64,000 bases of DNA from Nocardia paucivorans NBRC 100373 (GCF_000308675.1 NZ_BAGE01000018.1:248001-312000); one strand, 5' to 3'; counted from the stretch's first letter, positions 39,201 through 54,200 are shown. Notes: generated from the sequence alone by a model not told the origin. Translations and numbers: made by a program.

Positions 39201-42200
39201 CACGAACTCGACGGTATGCGCGGGCAGGTCGAGGTGCTGCTCGCCGAGTTGCGCGAGCGGGAACAGCACACCCCGGAGTGGCTTGCCGCGGCCGGGCGAT
39301 TCGCCGACGCCCTGCCGGAGTGGTCCACCGTGGTGGACACCGTGCGCGACGCGGTATTGCACCCGGGCGACGAAGCCGAGGTACGCGCACTCGTCCATCG
39401 GGCACTCGCCGCGATCGAGCCGCTGCGGACGAGTTGGGCACAACTCGCCCGGGACAACCTGGACCTGGGTTCCGTTGTCGGGGTGAGCGATCGGGGCCCG
39501 GACAAGAACGGCAACCAGGACGCGATGGCCGCCGATGTGGTCCTCGTCGGCGGCAGGCCCATCCGGTTCGCGATCGTCTCCGACGGGGTGTCCCGGTCGG
39601 TGGACGGTCACCGCGCCTCCTCGGCGGCGGTCGCGGCAGCCCGCGAAAGCCTGCGCACGGCCTTGCAGGCGCACGACTCCCGCACCCCGGTCACCGACGC
39701 GCAGCGCCGGCAGATGGTGGACGAGGCGATCGCCGCGGCGCAGAACGCGGTCATGGCGCTGACCGATCGGGAGTACCGCGAGGTGCGGTTGAAGGCCGAG
39801 GCGGATATCACGGCAGGCGCCGACCAGAAGAGCATCAAGTTGCCGCCGCAGGCCACCATCGCGTTGGTTCTGGTGGATCCGGGGCAGGACGGCAGGCCTG
39901 GCCGGTACACGGCGGGCTGGGTCGGTGACAGTCGGGTCGACGTCCTCGATCCGACCGACCCGGGCAAGTCGCGGACGGTGACCTTCGACCATTCCTTCGT
40001 CGGAATGGGCATGCTCTTCGACGCGGTCGACGCCGCCAAGGCCAATGGTTCGACCAAATCCACCGCGGAACTGGTCGACGAGGTCTCGCAGGTGGTCGGC
40101 GAAGCGCCGGTCGGTAGCGGCGGGTTGATGAATGTGCTCGGTTTGGGCACCCGGAACGCGGAAGGCTACGGTTCGGCCGGCGGACCACCGGCGAAAGGTA
40201 CGCAACGACACCATCGCTACCTCACCGACGGTGAGCTGGCCGCCACCGATGTCCTGCTCGTTCGCACCGACGGCGTCGGTGGGCAGAACCGACAGGCACC
40301 GGCGTTCGCGCGCGCTCTCGCCGCCCATGACGGCGATCTGTCCGCCACGCTGGCCTCCTTGGTCGACCAGGAGCTGGCCGGTGGGGAAACCGACAACATC
40401 ACCGCTGTCGCCGTGACGGCCGCACCGACCGAACCCGGTGATCCGCCGCCCATCGGACGAGATCGGCTCGCGGCGGGGCGGCAGGCCCTGCTCGATTACC
40501 ACCAGGCACGTCAAGCGATGGCGCGTGAGGCCGCGGCAATGCGTCGGGCGCGCAGGATGGACATCGCGAACGGCCACCCCGAAAACAGTCCGGCCCCGGG
40601 CCCGGCGGAGCGACTCGTCACACCGTCGCTTCGCGAGACGGTTCGTCGCGTCACCCAACTGGCGAAAGAGGTCGGTGCGTTCACCGATCTGCTGACTTCC
40701 GTCCAACGCGGGCCGCTCTCGGCACAACAGCGTCGGATATTGGCGCGGTATGCCGCCACGGTGGCGGAGTGGTCGGCCGCGGATGTGGTCATGCGGCAGA
40801 TCTCGGATGCCGACCGGAGGATGGACGCATCGGACGTCCCGCATGTGAGGGTTCTCGAGCCGACCCCGGAATGGGCACGGCTGCTACGGGCCCGACGAGA
40901 GGTCGAGGACGTCCTGCGGCAGTTGGCGGCCGATCCCGTACTGCGACCGGTCGCGGCCCTCGGCGGTCCATGGGAGAACGGCACCGACCCGAGGGATGTG
41001 CCCACACATCACGGTCCGGTGGATACCGCCACCGAGATGGCCGTTCGTTCCGAGGTCGATCTCGGTTCGATCGTCGGGGTCAGCGACTTCGGTGCCCACG
41101 CGGACCGGAAACGCAACGATGACCGGATGGCCGCGGCGGTGATCCACACCCCCGACGGACCGGTCCGGATCTCCGTGGTGACCGACGGCGACTCGGAGAG
41201 CACCGGCGGGGATCGGGCCGCCGAAGTCGCCGCGCAGGCGGCCCTGGACCATCTGGCCGCGGTGGCGCGGGAATTGGGTCCGGGGCAGCGGTTGTCCACC
41301 GCGGATACCGAACGGGCGATGCGCGAGGCGATCGCCGCGGCTCAGGCCAAGGTGACGGAGTTGGCCGACACCGAGTACGCGAACGACCCCATTCCGCCCA
41401 CCACCACCATTGCGGCGGTTCTGGTGCAGCCGGGCCGCAACGGCCGGCCGGGGCAGTATACGGCCGGTTGGGTCGGCGACACCCGGGTCCAGGTGCTTCG
41501 AGAAGACGGTCGGTCGGAGACGGTGACCACCGATCACTCCGGTCTCACACGGGTCATGCGCGACAGAGGGATTTCCGAACGAGCCGCGGTGCGGCTGCCG
41601 GAAGCCCGATTCGTGCGGCACAGGCTCGGCGGGAGCGAAGAGCTTCCCACGGACAATGTTCGTTCCGGCACGGTGTCGGATACCGATGTGGTGCTGGTGG
41701 ATACCGACGGGTTGTGGACCGCGCTCCCCGAAGCGGGCGCATTGGCCGAGGTCGCGCGGCAGGAACATGGCGATTTGGCCGCGCAGAGCGCGCGTCTGTT
41801 GGAGATCGCGCTGCTCGACGGGGGGCGGGACAACATCACCCTGACGATGGTGTCGTGCGCGCCGCACGAGCCGGCGTCCCGCGCGCTGCCCGCGCCGCCC
41901 GTGGGCACGCCCGTCGCCCTGCGCCGCGAGTACACCGCATTGGCGCGGGAGTACCAGCGGTGGTGGACCGAGTTGCGCGAGGCGGTCCGGGACTTGCCGA
42001 CAATGGATTCGGACCGGCCGATCTCGCCCGAACAGGTCATCCAGGAATTGCGGACCGGCGCAATGGGCGCGCTGAACGTCCAGGCGCATGTTTTGGCCGC
42101 GGTGGAGATCACGGCCCGGCATCTGCGGGAGCTGGGGGCGCGGATCGCCCGGTTCCGGGTCTGGTTCGAGGCGGAGGCGGGCCGTTCGCAAGGGTATGCG

Positions 42201-45200
42201 GACGCGGCGAATTACCTGTCCGCACTGGGTGAATGGGCCACCACGCTGCGGGTGCAGCGGGATACGGCGTCGGAGTGGGCCCGTGCGGCCCAGTCCCTGA
42301 TGCGCGGTATGCCCCATCCCGAGTACGTGCAGACCTACAACAAACTCGTTCGCCTGACCCACATGCCGTACCCGATCGGTGACGACGATCCCCTCCGCGG
42401 CGAGCGCGACATCATGCAGGCGGTGCGGCGACAAGAGGAAGCATCCGAGCGACTCCGGACGGTCGAACATCGACTTTCGGTTCCGGTCGCCGAGGGGCCC
42501 GTCGGTGGCGAGGTACCGCGATTGAAGCCGCTGCCGGCGACCGATGAATTCGCACACCCACCGATCCCGCTCGGTCTGCGGGCCGCGCATCGAATGGTGA
42601 CCGGCGAACGGGCCAACGCGCTGCGGGGGTTGGCCAACGCGCTGCAGGGGTTGCGGGAGGTGCCCGCCGAGGCCGTCGCGGGTCTGCCGGTCACTCGCGC
42701 GGAGCTGACCGGAAACGATCGGGTGCGCGCACTCGGTCGGTTGCGGGAATTCCTGGCGGATCAGGATCGGCAGATGGCGATCCAGGCCGGGGAAGGACGA
42801 TCGCTGTCCGCCGCGGATCAGGCACGTAATGCCCAGATGGAGCGGGTGATGCTCGCCGCACGGCGGTACCATCTGGCCACGGAACGGGTGCGTGCCCTGG
42901 AGCGGCGCGCCGAAGTGCACGGCGGTGGGACGGTTTCCGAACGTTCCCTGCCGCGTCCGGCGTTGCCCGCCGACCCCGGCTACCGTCCGGAGCAGTTCAC
43001 CCGGGCGACGGACTGGTGGCACAACACCCGGCAGTGGGCGCGCTCGCCGCGTGATCACGCACTCGCGTGGGAATGGACCGATCCGGACACCCGACGGGCA
43101 TTGATCCGGGCGACTCCCGAGGCCGTCGCCGGCGCACCGGGTTTCCCGCGTGCCGTGCGCGACGAAGCGACCCGGTTGATGTTGCGGCGCAGCCGGGAAG
43201 GGCTGTCGCGGGTCGACGAACTCACCCCGGAACAACGCCGACACCAGAAGCTCGTGAATTCCCGAATCGAGCTGCTCGCCGCCGCCGAGCGCTGGGCGGC
43301 GCAGGTGCCCGGGCATCCGGCGGTGCAGATGACCGGCACCACCGGAACGCTGCTGGTGATCGGTGATCCGGATACGGCCGAAAACGTCGCCTTCCATGCG
43401 GTGGACTGGAATTCGTCATCGCTCGACGAGACATTGCTGCGCGCCACGGCCGCCGCGGTGAGCGATGCCGCCACGCCGGGGCGACCCGACGCGGTGGTGG
43501 TGTGGCTCGGTCCGGACGGGGCGGCCCTGGCGCGGGCGGTGGCCGAACTGCAGGACGGTCGGGCCGCGGCGGGACAGCCGGTGCCCGCGGTGCGGTTGGT
43601 GGGGTATCGCGACGGGACCTCCACCGCCGAGGCCACCGCCCGCGTCGCGAACCCGGATCTGGTGCTTCACGCTCTGGCCGACGATATGTTGGCGGGTCGA
43701 CGGGATTCGGTGGTCGCCGACCAACCGGACCAGGGACTCGTCGCGTGGCTGCCCGCGCATCGGTTGGAGGGGGTGGCCAACGACTGTTTCCTGATCGCGG
43801 CGCGGGGTGAGTTGAATCGGGCGTTGACGGCCCGGATGCGGTTGTTGGGGCCGGCCGCCGAGAACGATGTGGTGGTGGCGGATCTGCGTGCGCGGATCGC
43901 GAGGCTGGAGTCGATGCCGACGCCGATGGACGGTGTGTCGGGTGAACTGGGTGTGTTGCTGGTGGGGGCGGATTGGCACCGGGAGGGGTTCGCCGATTTC
44001 GACGCATTGGCGGCGGCGGTGCCCGAGGGCGGGGGAATGATCGCCTCGGTGGCGTTCGAGGGTTTCCAGCGTCCGGGTGCGGTGGGTGCGCATGCGGTGC
44101 GGGTGTATCGGGAGAACGGTCGGCTGTGGGTGCGGGATGGGGATGGTCCGGCGGTCGATTTCGCGGTGTGGCGTGATGGTTTGTCGGGTGTGGTGGGGTT
44201 GCACGGCATTGTGCGGGCCGCCGACGGGACCGCGGTGGTGCCGCCCGGAGCCGGCGGACGAACCCGTGGTGAGCAGGGTAAGGCATTCGCGATCGCCACC
44301 ATGGGGGCGCGGATGCCGCGCGCCCCCAACGCGGACATCGCCGTATCGGAAGGCGGCGGCCCGGATATCGGACCGGAACTGAACCGACTGCTCCGTGAGT
44401 CTGCTACTCGCGCACCGGCTTTGTCGTCCACCGTGCAGTGGCAGCTGCAATCCCGTCGCGCGGAACTCGCCGATCATGGGCAATGGTTGGACCCGCGTGC
44501 GGTGCTGATGCCGGATTCCGAGGCGCGCCGGGACTGGAACACCCAGCTCGCGGCGGTGCGCACGCGGTTGGCGGAACTGCTCGAGATATCGCCCGCGGTA
44601 TTGGCCGACGAGGCATTGGTCGTCCAGGAGTTGGCCGATCTGCGCGCCCGAACCGACAAATCCTCGGAACTCGTCGCGGTGGAGCGGGAATTCCGGTGGC
44701 GGTACGAGACCACGCGGTTGCTTCACGAGATCGACCGAATCGAGACACGCGCCGAGCGGATCCTGGAATTGCGGCAGCGGTTGCGCGCCGCCGCCGAGCA
44801 GGTTTTGGCGGGCGGTGATACCGAGCGATACCGCCGGTTGTCCGTCCAGGCGGCCCGACTCGAGGAATTGGCCGGTGACCGGGGGCTATTGGATCACGAG
44901 ATCCCGGTGAGGGATGAGTATTCGAGTCACGCCGCGAGCCGACGGCGGACGGAACTGGACATCGCCTACGAGCACACCGGCATGCTGTTGCGGGCATTGC
45001 TGGATACCGACACCCCACCGACGCGGATGTCGCGCGCGGAACTGTTGGCGCTCATCGACCCACCTGAGCTCACCGCCGGTGGACCACGCAACGGCTTCGA
45101 AGAGATGCTGGTCGAACGCGCCCGGCTGGCCACGGAATTCCTGGAGTTGCGTGACCGGATCGAACGGGAGCGGGACGGACACGCCATTACCGTCCGGGCA

Positions 45201-48200
45201 TTGGACAATCTGCTCGACAGCGGCTTGGCCGAGGCGCTTCGCGACGAGACCCGAACACCGGTCACCCGTCGAGGCGAGGTGGGGCCGGAACTCGTGCGCG
45301 CTCGCCGCGCCGCCGCCGCGACCCGGTTGTGGTATCGACAGTCCCGCATCGCGTCGACCGGGGACCCGGACCTCACCTCGGTGGGACCCGAGCAGTTGGC
45401 GAAGCTGCGGTCCGAACGTCCCCGCCTGGCCGCGCCGGTCGAGGAGCTGCTGCGGGATCTGGGCCTGAGCATGCCGACCGGGCCCCTGCTCCGCGGCGCG
45501 TTCCGGGATCTGCTGCGGCAGGTGCACGAGGCCGCGGTCGCCCGGGCCGTCGCACCCGATGGAAGTACCCGACCCACCACCGAAGAACTCCGACACCTGC
45601 GGACGCTGCGCGATCACGATCTGGCCGTTCGCGATCTCGAAGAGTATCTGGCGGCGGGGGAACGTATCGACCGCATCGAGGCGCTGTCCACCGCGTTGCG
45701 TCGGGCCAGAGCCGAGCGGGACCGGGTGGCGGCGATATTCGCGGACCTGTCGCGGGCCGTGACAGCCGATGCCTCGGGTGAACTCGCCGCTGTCGTCGGC
45801 GCGAAGCGGGACTGGGCGGACGAACTGTGGCGCCAGAAGCTGCGAGCGTACGGGGAATCGCTGCGAGTATCCCAGACGGACCCCGAAAAACTCCGGTTGT
45901 CCCGTCTCCTGCTCCGGTTCGCCGATGCCGCCGATGCGCGCGCCGACCTGGTGCGACGGGTCGACACCTTGGAGCGACACGCGCGACAACTCGACCGGTT
46001 GGCGGGACAACTGCGTCGGGCCGAGGACGAACGCGCCGCACTGCCCGTGCGACACCCTGGCGACCACGCGACCGTCGCCGCGCGCCGCGACGAACTGTCG
46101 GCGCGGATAACGGAACTCGACACCGCCCTGACCGAGGCCCTGTCCCGGGTCGGCGTCGCGATCGAGTCGGATCGACCCGCCGAGTTGTCCGGCACCGGCC
46201 CCCTCACCGGTCCCACCGACGGGAGGCAGGTCCGTTCCTCGGTCGGTTCGCGCCGGCCGGCCGGTCGGTCGGCCGCCGACGGTTCGACGCCACCGCAGCG
46301 CCCGACCCCGTCGCAGGTGCTGCATTTGCGCGACGACATCCCTCGGGTGTGTGCGGTGGAGGCGCTGTGGTTCGGCGAGAAGGTACTGGGTCTGCCGGTG
46401 CGCGGACCGTCATTGCGGGACGGAAAACCATTGTCGAGCGGGATGAGCTGGGAAGAGGCAGCGATTTCCGCGCGCTCGAAATGGCTGCCCGGTGGGTTCG
46501 ATTCGCTCGACGAAATGTATGCGATCGCCGAAAACGGCGGTGTCGTATTCGGGGCGGTCGACTTCGGCGATGTCGGTGCGCACATGTTCGTGGTGTACCG
46601 GGGGCGTGACGGCGAAGTGCGGGTGCACGAATTCGTCATGACGGGCCAGGACCGTACCGGCGCGGCGCGGACACCCGAATCCGTCCGAGGACGGGTGCGT
46701 GATGTGCGCTTCGACGAATGGGACAAACCCGAAGGGCCGCTCTCCGGTCTCGTTTTCACCGAGGACAAGCAGCCGCTGCACGAGCTGCAGCCGGGCGAAG
46801 AGCCGAATCGCCCGTTCGCCGAACGTGAACCGCGCGAGCTGGGCATACGTTTCGTCCCCGATCCGGACGAAGAGCCGGCGCGGCCGGCCGGTGAGCCGGC
46901 CACGGCGGATCGCGTGCCCCTTTCGGGTGAGTATCTGCTGCAGTTGCGTGACGCCATTGCCGTCGACCGTTGGCGACTGCGGCGGGAACTCGTGGTTCTG
47001 TTCCCGGAGTCGGCGAATGTGGCGGCGCTGCTGGAGGAGCGTGGAGCCTCCGCCGAGCTGGATCATTGGACCGCCGAGCGCGAGGAGGCGCGTCGGACGC
47101 TGAACGCATTACTGGACACGGCTTCGGTGAGCGACGACCGGCGCGCGGAGCTGCGACTCCCCGCGAAGCCGGACGACGAGCCCGCGGTAATGCAGGCCTT
47201 GGCGAACCTGGACGAATGGGATGGGAAACCGCCCGAAGTGGCGCGGGCGGTAGAGAATTTCCGGGAATTGCATCGCGCGGTGTCGGCCGTTCACGAGCTC
47301 CACCGACTCGCCGCCTGGGAGCGTCGGATCGAGGCGCTGGACAATGTGCTGCAGGCCGCCTACGCCCGCCTGGCGCACGGAAGAGAAGCCGCGAGCAGGT
47401 ACGCCGCCCTGGTTGCCGATGTATTGCGTCTGAACGCTCTCGCCCGCGCTCTGCTGTGGGCGCGGCAGCCGGTCGAATCGCCCACGGTTTTCGGAAATCC
47501 GGTCGATCCGACACATCACGGCCTGGGTTTGACCGTGGAGGGCCGGTGGATGATCGCCGGGAAACGGACCCGCGCCGAACTGGAACGGTTGCGCGGCCGG
47601 GCCGAAGTGGAGATATTGCGGTTCCTAGAGATAGAGACGCCGCCGTCCGTCGCCGAGTTGGAGGAGATCCTCTCCGACCCCACGAAGTCGGATGTGGTAC
47701 GGGATACCGCATGGGAATACGCCCAACTGCGGGCGTTGACCGATGTCCTCGACGAGATCGAGCGCCGTATTCACACGGCCCGAGAAGCGGCCGAGAACTT
47801 CGACGCGGATCCGTCGCTGCCGGACACCGGGGAATTCGGGGTGACCCGGGGGGCGAATCTGAACGAGTTCGTCGCGGAGATCATGGCGCGTCGAGAGGAT
47901 CTGGCCCGCTCGGCCGCGGATACGGCACGGCAGCTCGCCGAGGTGGAGCCGGATGAGACGCCACTGGGCCTGGACAGCGATGTCCTCGAGGTGGCGGCCG
48001 CGGTGGATCGGGTGACCGCGCGAATCGCCGCCGAGGAAGACATCCCGGTCGCCGCGGTGACCTCGGAGCGGGTGCAGGACATCATCCGGCAGGGACGGCC
48101 CGGTCCCGCATTGTCGGCCGCCTGGACCTACCGGCAGCTGGAAACGCTGCTCGAGCAGCGCGCTCAGGAACAGCGACTGTCGATCTGGTCCACCGGTGCG

Positions 48201-51200
48201 GACGCATTGGCCACCGCGCGCCGCTACGCGTACGCCCAACAACAGGCCGCCGCCGACAGGTATGTCATGGCGCGCGACATCTATCGACTGCACGTCCACG
48301 ACACCGCCGACACCGAGTGGATCCCGACGGACCCCGACGAGTACGGCAACCCCGCGAAATTACGGAAGGTTCTGCAGAATATGCGGCAGGACCTGCGCAT
48401 CCTGCCGAGGGCCCGGCAGCATGTCGAGCCGAATGTCATCGAATCGGCGCACGGCCAACTGCGGACGGCGATCGAGGAATACCTGGACCGGGCACTGCAA
48501 TTCCGGCGGTTGGATGCGCAGCTGCGCCAGATCGACGACATCGTCGACCGATACAAGACCGCGCAGGAGAGATACCGCACCCTCGTCAGAACCGTGGCCG
48601 ACGTGGCCAAAAGACACGGTTCGTCCGAAATCCAACTCGGTGATGTGACGCAGTGGCCGAAGCAGGTGCGTGCGCTACGCGACCGGGCCCTCGCCGAAAC
48701 CGTGGAACTCTGGATGGGCCCGCATACGCCGTCGGCCGAACTGGACGCCGCCTTCACGGCGGGTGATTCGCTCGAGGCCGTGGCGCTGTGCGCCGACGAG
48801 GCCGTTCTCCTCGCGGAGGAGATCGACGCACTCGAAGGCCAACTGGATCAGGCGCTTCGCCTCGGGTCGGCCGAGGAGGCGATCGCCGCGGTCGCACGGG
48901 GAGCCGGGCCCGGCCTGGTGCCTTATCGGCGTCCGGGCACCGATGTATGGGTCACCCCCGTGGGTTCGCTACCCGCGCACGAGCTCAACCAGTGCGCCCG
49001 TGCGGTGCTCGGGGATATCGCCGAGTTCTACGGCATTCCCGTGCAGCTCCTGTTGGCGGAGCTGGGCGCGCCGAACTTGCACGGGGTTCTGGTCGGCCGG
49101 GTCGAACAGGCGCTGGGACAGCGCACCCCGCAGAAACGGCCCATGAAATCGCAGGAAGCGGCCGACCTCGCCGATGCGGCGCGGATGTTGCGCGAGTGGG
49201 CCGCGCGGCGTGAGGCGGTGCGCGCGGGTAGCGGCCACGGTGTCGGCGCGGTGATATTCGTGCCGACCACGACCGGCCGGGACGGGGACGGCGACCAGGG
49301 ACATGTCTATTGGTTGACCCGGACGGTCGACGGCAATGGCGACGAGCACATTCGGCGTCGGGACATCGGCCTGGGCGTGTACCAGGACGACCTGGTGGTG
49401 ACCTCGGACGAAACGGGTCGGAAGGTCTACGTCCTGTTCCTGGACGACAAGGGCGAACCGCATCGGGTGTTCGACAGCGGCAGGGTGCCACGACTGCGTG
49501 ACGAGGACTTCGCGGTCGCGCTCACGGACGTGGCGCGGTACGAGCGGCCGACACCGGAATCGTGGAATTCGCTACTGGTCGAACCTGCTGTCGGCAGCAC
49601 CGAACCGGCGGAGGCTCCGACCGCTCCGCGTACGCGACCGGAGCTCGGCTCCACCGGCGGAATGCGCCCGGCGCCCGTTCGGCCGGCGCCCGTTCGGCCG
49701 GCGCCCGCCGCGCCCACCCCCGACGGTGTCGGGGGCGGTCCGTGGGTTGCCCCGGCGAGCGAGACACCGCGGACGCGCCTGGCGGGTGTCCCGAAGGTCT
49801 GCGCTGTCGACGTGCTGTGGTTCCTCCGGGAAACCCTCGGGGCGGATATCACTCCGCCGTCGATGTTCGACACCGCGATCTGGGCCGACGGCATACTGCC
49901 CTCCGCTGTCGCCGGGTTGCTCGGCGCCAAGTGGGAGACCGGTGGTTTCGCCGATCTCGAAGCCATGCGCAGCCGGGCCGCCGATGGGGAGATCGTCGTG
50001 GGCACCGTCACGCACGGCCCGGTCGGCGCGCATATGTTCGTGATGTATCGCCACCCCGACGGCCAGGTGTGGGTACACGAACGCAAGGGCAATGCGGTCG
50101 TCGACAAACCGTTCGACCGATGGGACGAGCCGAGCGGACCGTTGCACGGCATCGTGTTGGGCGTCGACGGTCGACCGGTCGCCCCCTTGGGCGAAGGGGA
50201 GTCTCCGGGTGAGGCCGGGCGGGACCTGCCCGGTGTGGTGGACACCCGAGGCCGGTATGTCGAGGTCCCACTGGCAGGGGACCCGGATCCCGAGTTCGAG
50301 CGCCGACTACGGGCCGAGCAGTCGTATCGGTCTCGCGAAGCCCTGCGGGCCGCGTTGCATGCCGTGGGTCTGGCCGATGTGGCCGAGCTGGTTGCGACCG
50401 GCACCCGCGTCGATATTGCCGCCACACGGGCCGCGGCACGGGCCGCGGTCACCTTCTGGGATCACTCCACCGCCGAGTACGAGGGCCGCGATATCCGTGC
50501 GGTCTTCCGGCTCGAGTACCCGGATATCTACACCGTCGCCGAAGTCGTGCCGAGCGCGTCGCAGGACAAACGCAACCGCCGCAATCCGGTTCCGCAAGCG
50601 CAGCGGCTGCGGGAGCAAGCGCGCAACAATGTGCTCGACCCCGCCGGACGGGCCCGGCTCCAGGAGCTGCACGCCCTCGATCAGGCGTTGGAGGTCGCCG
50701 ACGCCTACGGTCGGGAGCTAGGTCTGCCGGTGCATTTCCTGCCCCACGGTGAGGGGGTTGTGCTGATCGAGTTCGGTGATCGCAAGATCACCGCGCAACA
50801 CCAGGTGTGGTTCCTGCCGCCCAATGCCGACAACCCCGCCGAGCTGACCACGCGGGTGGAAGAGGCCGTCGAGATAGCACGGGTCGAGAACCGACCCGAC
50901 CGGGTCACCGCCACGATCGCGGTGCTGCGTTACGGGGCCGCGGGTGCCGCGGCCGACACGGTCGCCGCCCTCGGCGAGAAACTCGTGCACCGGATCGTTT
51001 CCAACCTGGCGATACACCAGGCCCGGGCCCCGCATGTGCCGGTGCCGACGGTGGAGGTCATCGGCCGCGGCGACGGGGTCGCGGTGGGGGATCCGATAGC
51101 GCAACGCCTACCGGAAACCGGCGTCGGTCTCGACCACATCGTGAATCGGACCCGGCAGTGGGCCCAGGCTCTTCCAGACTCCCCCGTGGTCACCCTGCGC

Positions 51201-54200
51201 TCGGCCGACGCCCCGACGTTCGTCACCGTCGGCGACCCTCGCACCGCCGATCGGGTCGTGGTGTTGGTGGACGGACAGCCGGGGGCGCTGTCGCTGCGCA
51301 ATGGTTTGCGGGACGCGACCGGCGTGTACGCCGAAGAACACCGCGCGTATCCGGATCGGACGGTGGCGGTGGTCGTATTGCAAACCGCCGACCCGGCGAT
51401 CCTGGCCGCCGGGCTCGCCGATATCGCCGCCGAGCGAAGCGCGACGGATCCGATCCGGCTGGACGTCGACCGCGCCCACCGGGACCTGGTACAGGCCGCG
51501 CTGGCCGATCGGCGGATGGCCGACCATCGAACCGTCTTCGAGCGGCCGGCGGCGCTCGGCGCCCGGCGCCGCACCCGCCGACTCCTCGAGATATTGACCG
51601 GAGGGGGCCGTAAGAACCGGGTCGCCCCGTCGGAACGGACGGTCGACGCCGAGCGGCCGGAACGGGTGCTCGGCACCGTACCCCGCTTGGACGTGTATCT
51701 GGACGAGATGCGCCGGACGGCGCGGGATGCGCTGCCCACCCGGGCCGCGAAGATCGACCTGGTCGAAACCGTGATCTTCCGTGCCGAGACGCGTTTCGAA
51801 CAGGGACGGCTGAGCAGAGACCAGTACGAGTCACTGCTGAAAGAACTGGTCGAGCTGCGTGAGCAGGCGGCGGTAATCTACGACCACCGCATATCGATGC
51901 AGCGGACCGGTGACGGCGAACTCGACACGTTGAGTCGTCTCACCGCCGAGTTCGACAACCGGTTGGATCGGCTGCCGCATATGGCGCACCGGATGGGTGT
52001 GCTCGGGCCGGGCACCGCCGTGACGGTCACGGACGGCCTCGAACTGCGCGCGTTGGCGCAGATGCTCGAGACACAGCGCAACGACCTGTACGCCGAGCGC
52101 GGATCGCGGGATGTGGCCTTCGACGACGTCCGTGAATATGTCGAAGAGTTGGCGCAGCATCGCGAGGCGCGCCGTGTGCGCGCCGAGAAGCTGGCGCAGC
52201 GCACGGGTATTCCGGTGTCGGCGCTCACCCCCGCTCGGGTGGCGCAGTTGGTCGAACGTTTCGCCGCCCGACACGACAGGTCCGATCGCATCGACGAGGC
52301 CGTCGCCTGTCGGGATCTGGACGTCGAGATCGCGCATCGAGAACAGATCGTCGCGATATTCGACCGAATGAGCGGCCTACGCGACCTGCGCACCGCCCTG
52401 CGTCGGACCCGGATCCAGGTCGAGTTGGCCGAGGAGGACCTGGACCGACTCGGCGAAGACTACCGGCAGCGCTACAGCGGCAACTGGTACCAACTGCCGC
52501 CGGGCAGGCCCGAGCTCGCCGGCCTCGAACTGGCGTACCGGGATGCTCGGAAGGCTCGGCCCCGAAGCGGTGAGGTCGAAACGATCGCCCGGATCAGACA
52601 TGATCTGGGGCAGTTGGTGCGTCGGGCCGAGCAGCGGGATGGTCTGATCGCGCGGCTGCATCGGTTGCAAGAGCACGCCGAACGACTCGATACGCTCGCC
52701 GGTGAGTGGGTGCGGGTGCAGGACCGGCTGGTCGAGATGCGGGCCCGGCTCGACGATTCCCCGGTCATCGTGGAAATGGGCGGGCAGTGGCTGCAATTCG
52801 GGCGAACCGAGCAACTGCGCACGGCCCAGGAACAGGCCCGCACGGCCCTGGCGGAGATGATCGGTGCGTCGGTATTGGCCGAACACGGGTTGTCGGCCGA
52901 ACAACTCACCGCGGAACAGGCCCGTGCCCTGGCGGATACCCGTCATATGCGGCCGGACCGGGCGCTCGACGCCCATCTCGAAGCTCTCCGGCAACTGGAC
53001 GAGGCATTCATCGCCTCGGCCGTCATCGATACCACCACCGAACAACTGGCCCGCATCGAGACCGCGCTGGCCGACGGATTCGGCGCGCAACTGAACAATC
53101 TGCTCACCGAAGACCGTCCCCGGGACGCCTTCACCGCCGAATCACCCGTCACCACCGCCTGGGAACGGCCCCGCGGCACGGACCCGAACCGCGCGGACGA
53201 CCAGTACACCTGTCTGCGGGACGCCACCGCCGCCGCCTACCGGAAACTGGGCAGACCGCTGCCGGCGCATCGGGGACAGTTCCGGTCCGATCTACCGGGG
53301 ACAGGTCCCCTGCAGGCACCGGAGATCGTCGGATCAGATTGGGAGAAGGATGGTTTCGACTCGTGGCAGGCACTGCACGATCGGGTGTCGGCCACCGGGG
53401 ATCTGGTGGTCGCGGTGCTCGGTCATCGCGGTCTCGACAAAACGAACGAGGTCGGTTCGCACGCGGTGCTCGTATATCGGGACGGCGACACCGTAAAGGT
53501 GGTCGACGGCCACGGCCGGGATGTCGACGGGAGGCTCGGCCCGGACGAAGGGATCGAGTTCTGGGACTGGGTGTCGCGCCAGGGCGATGTGGACAGCCTG
53601 AGCGGAATGGCCCTGAAAGCCGACGGCGCACCGGCCCGGCCGCTGGGTCCGGACGGCAGATCGCAGGCGATCGCGACCCTGGACTTCAAAAATGTCCGCA
53701 TCGGTGCCGGCGTGACCGAGCTGCCCGGGTACGTCCCGCCCCGTCGGGGCCTGCCGCCCATCAAACCCCTTTACGCCAATGCCCACCGGAGTACGGCGCG
53801 ACTGGCGTGGCAGGGTCTGCTTCGGCGGGTGGACACCGCCGTCGCCGCCGTCACCGCCGCCGTCGGTGAGTTCGGCACGACCGTGTCCTTCGAGCAGGCG
53901 AACGCGTATCGGCGACTACGTCTGCGACAGATCGAACAACGCTGGAACGCCATCGATTTCACCAGCGCTCGGGACGCGATCCTGCACACCTTGGCCGATG
54001 AGCTGGCCGGTCAGGACCTACCGGATTCGGTGCGCGACGAAGTGAACCGGATGCGGCTGGTACGCGAACGCGACCTGCTGCGCGCGGCCGAACCCACTGT
54101 GGAGAATGCGGCCCGCCTGGCGAAGCTGAACGCCTGGGCCGACCGGCTCACCGTCGCCGAACGCTGGGCCGCACACCTGCCCGGTGACCTGCCGGTGCGG

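Noticed and set aside
38088..40844. A 918-codon open frame on the minus strand
   Set aside because: It lies wholly opposite giant B, whose frame encodes recognisable PP2C and papain motifs. The minus frame gives His/Arg/Gly-rich protein with no family features. High GC makes such shadow frames common.
40884..43397. An 837-codon open frame on the minus strand
   Set aside because: It is a shadow of PP2C module 4 and alpha/beta module b of giant B, with the same Arg/Gly/His-rich composition as other antisense frames.
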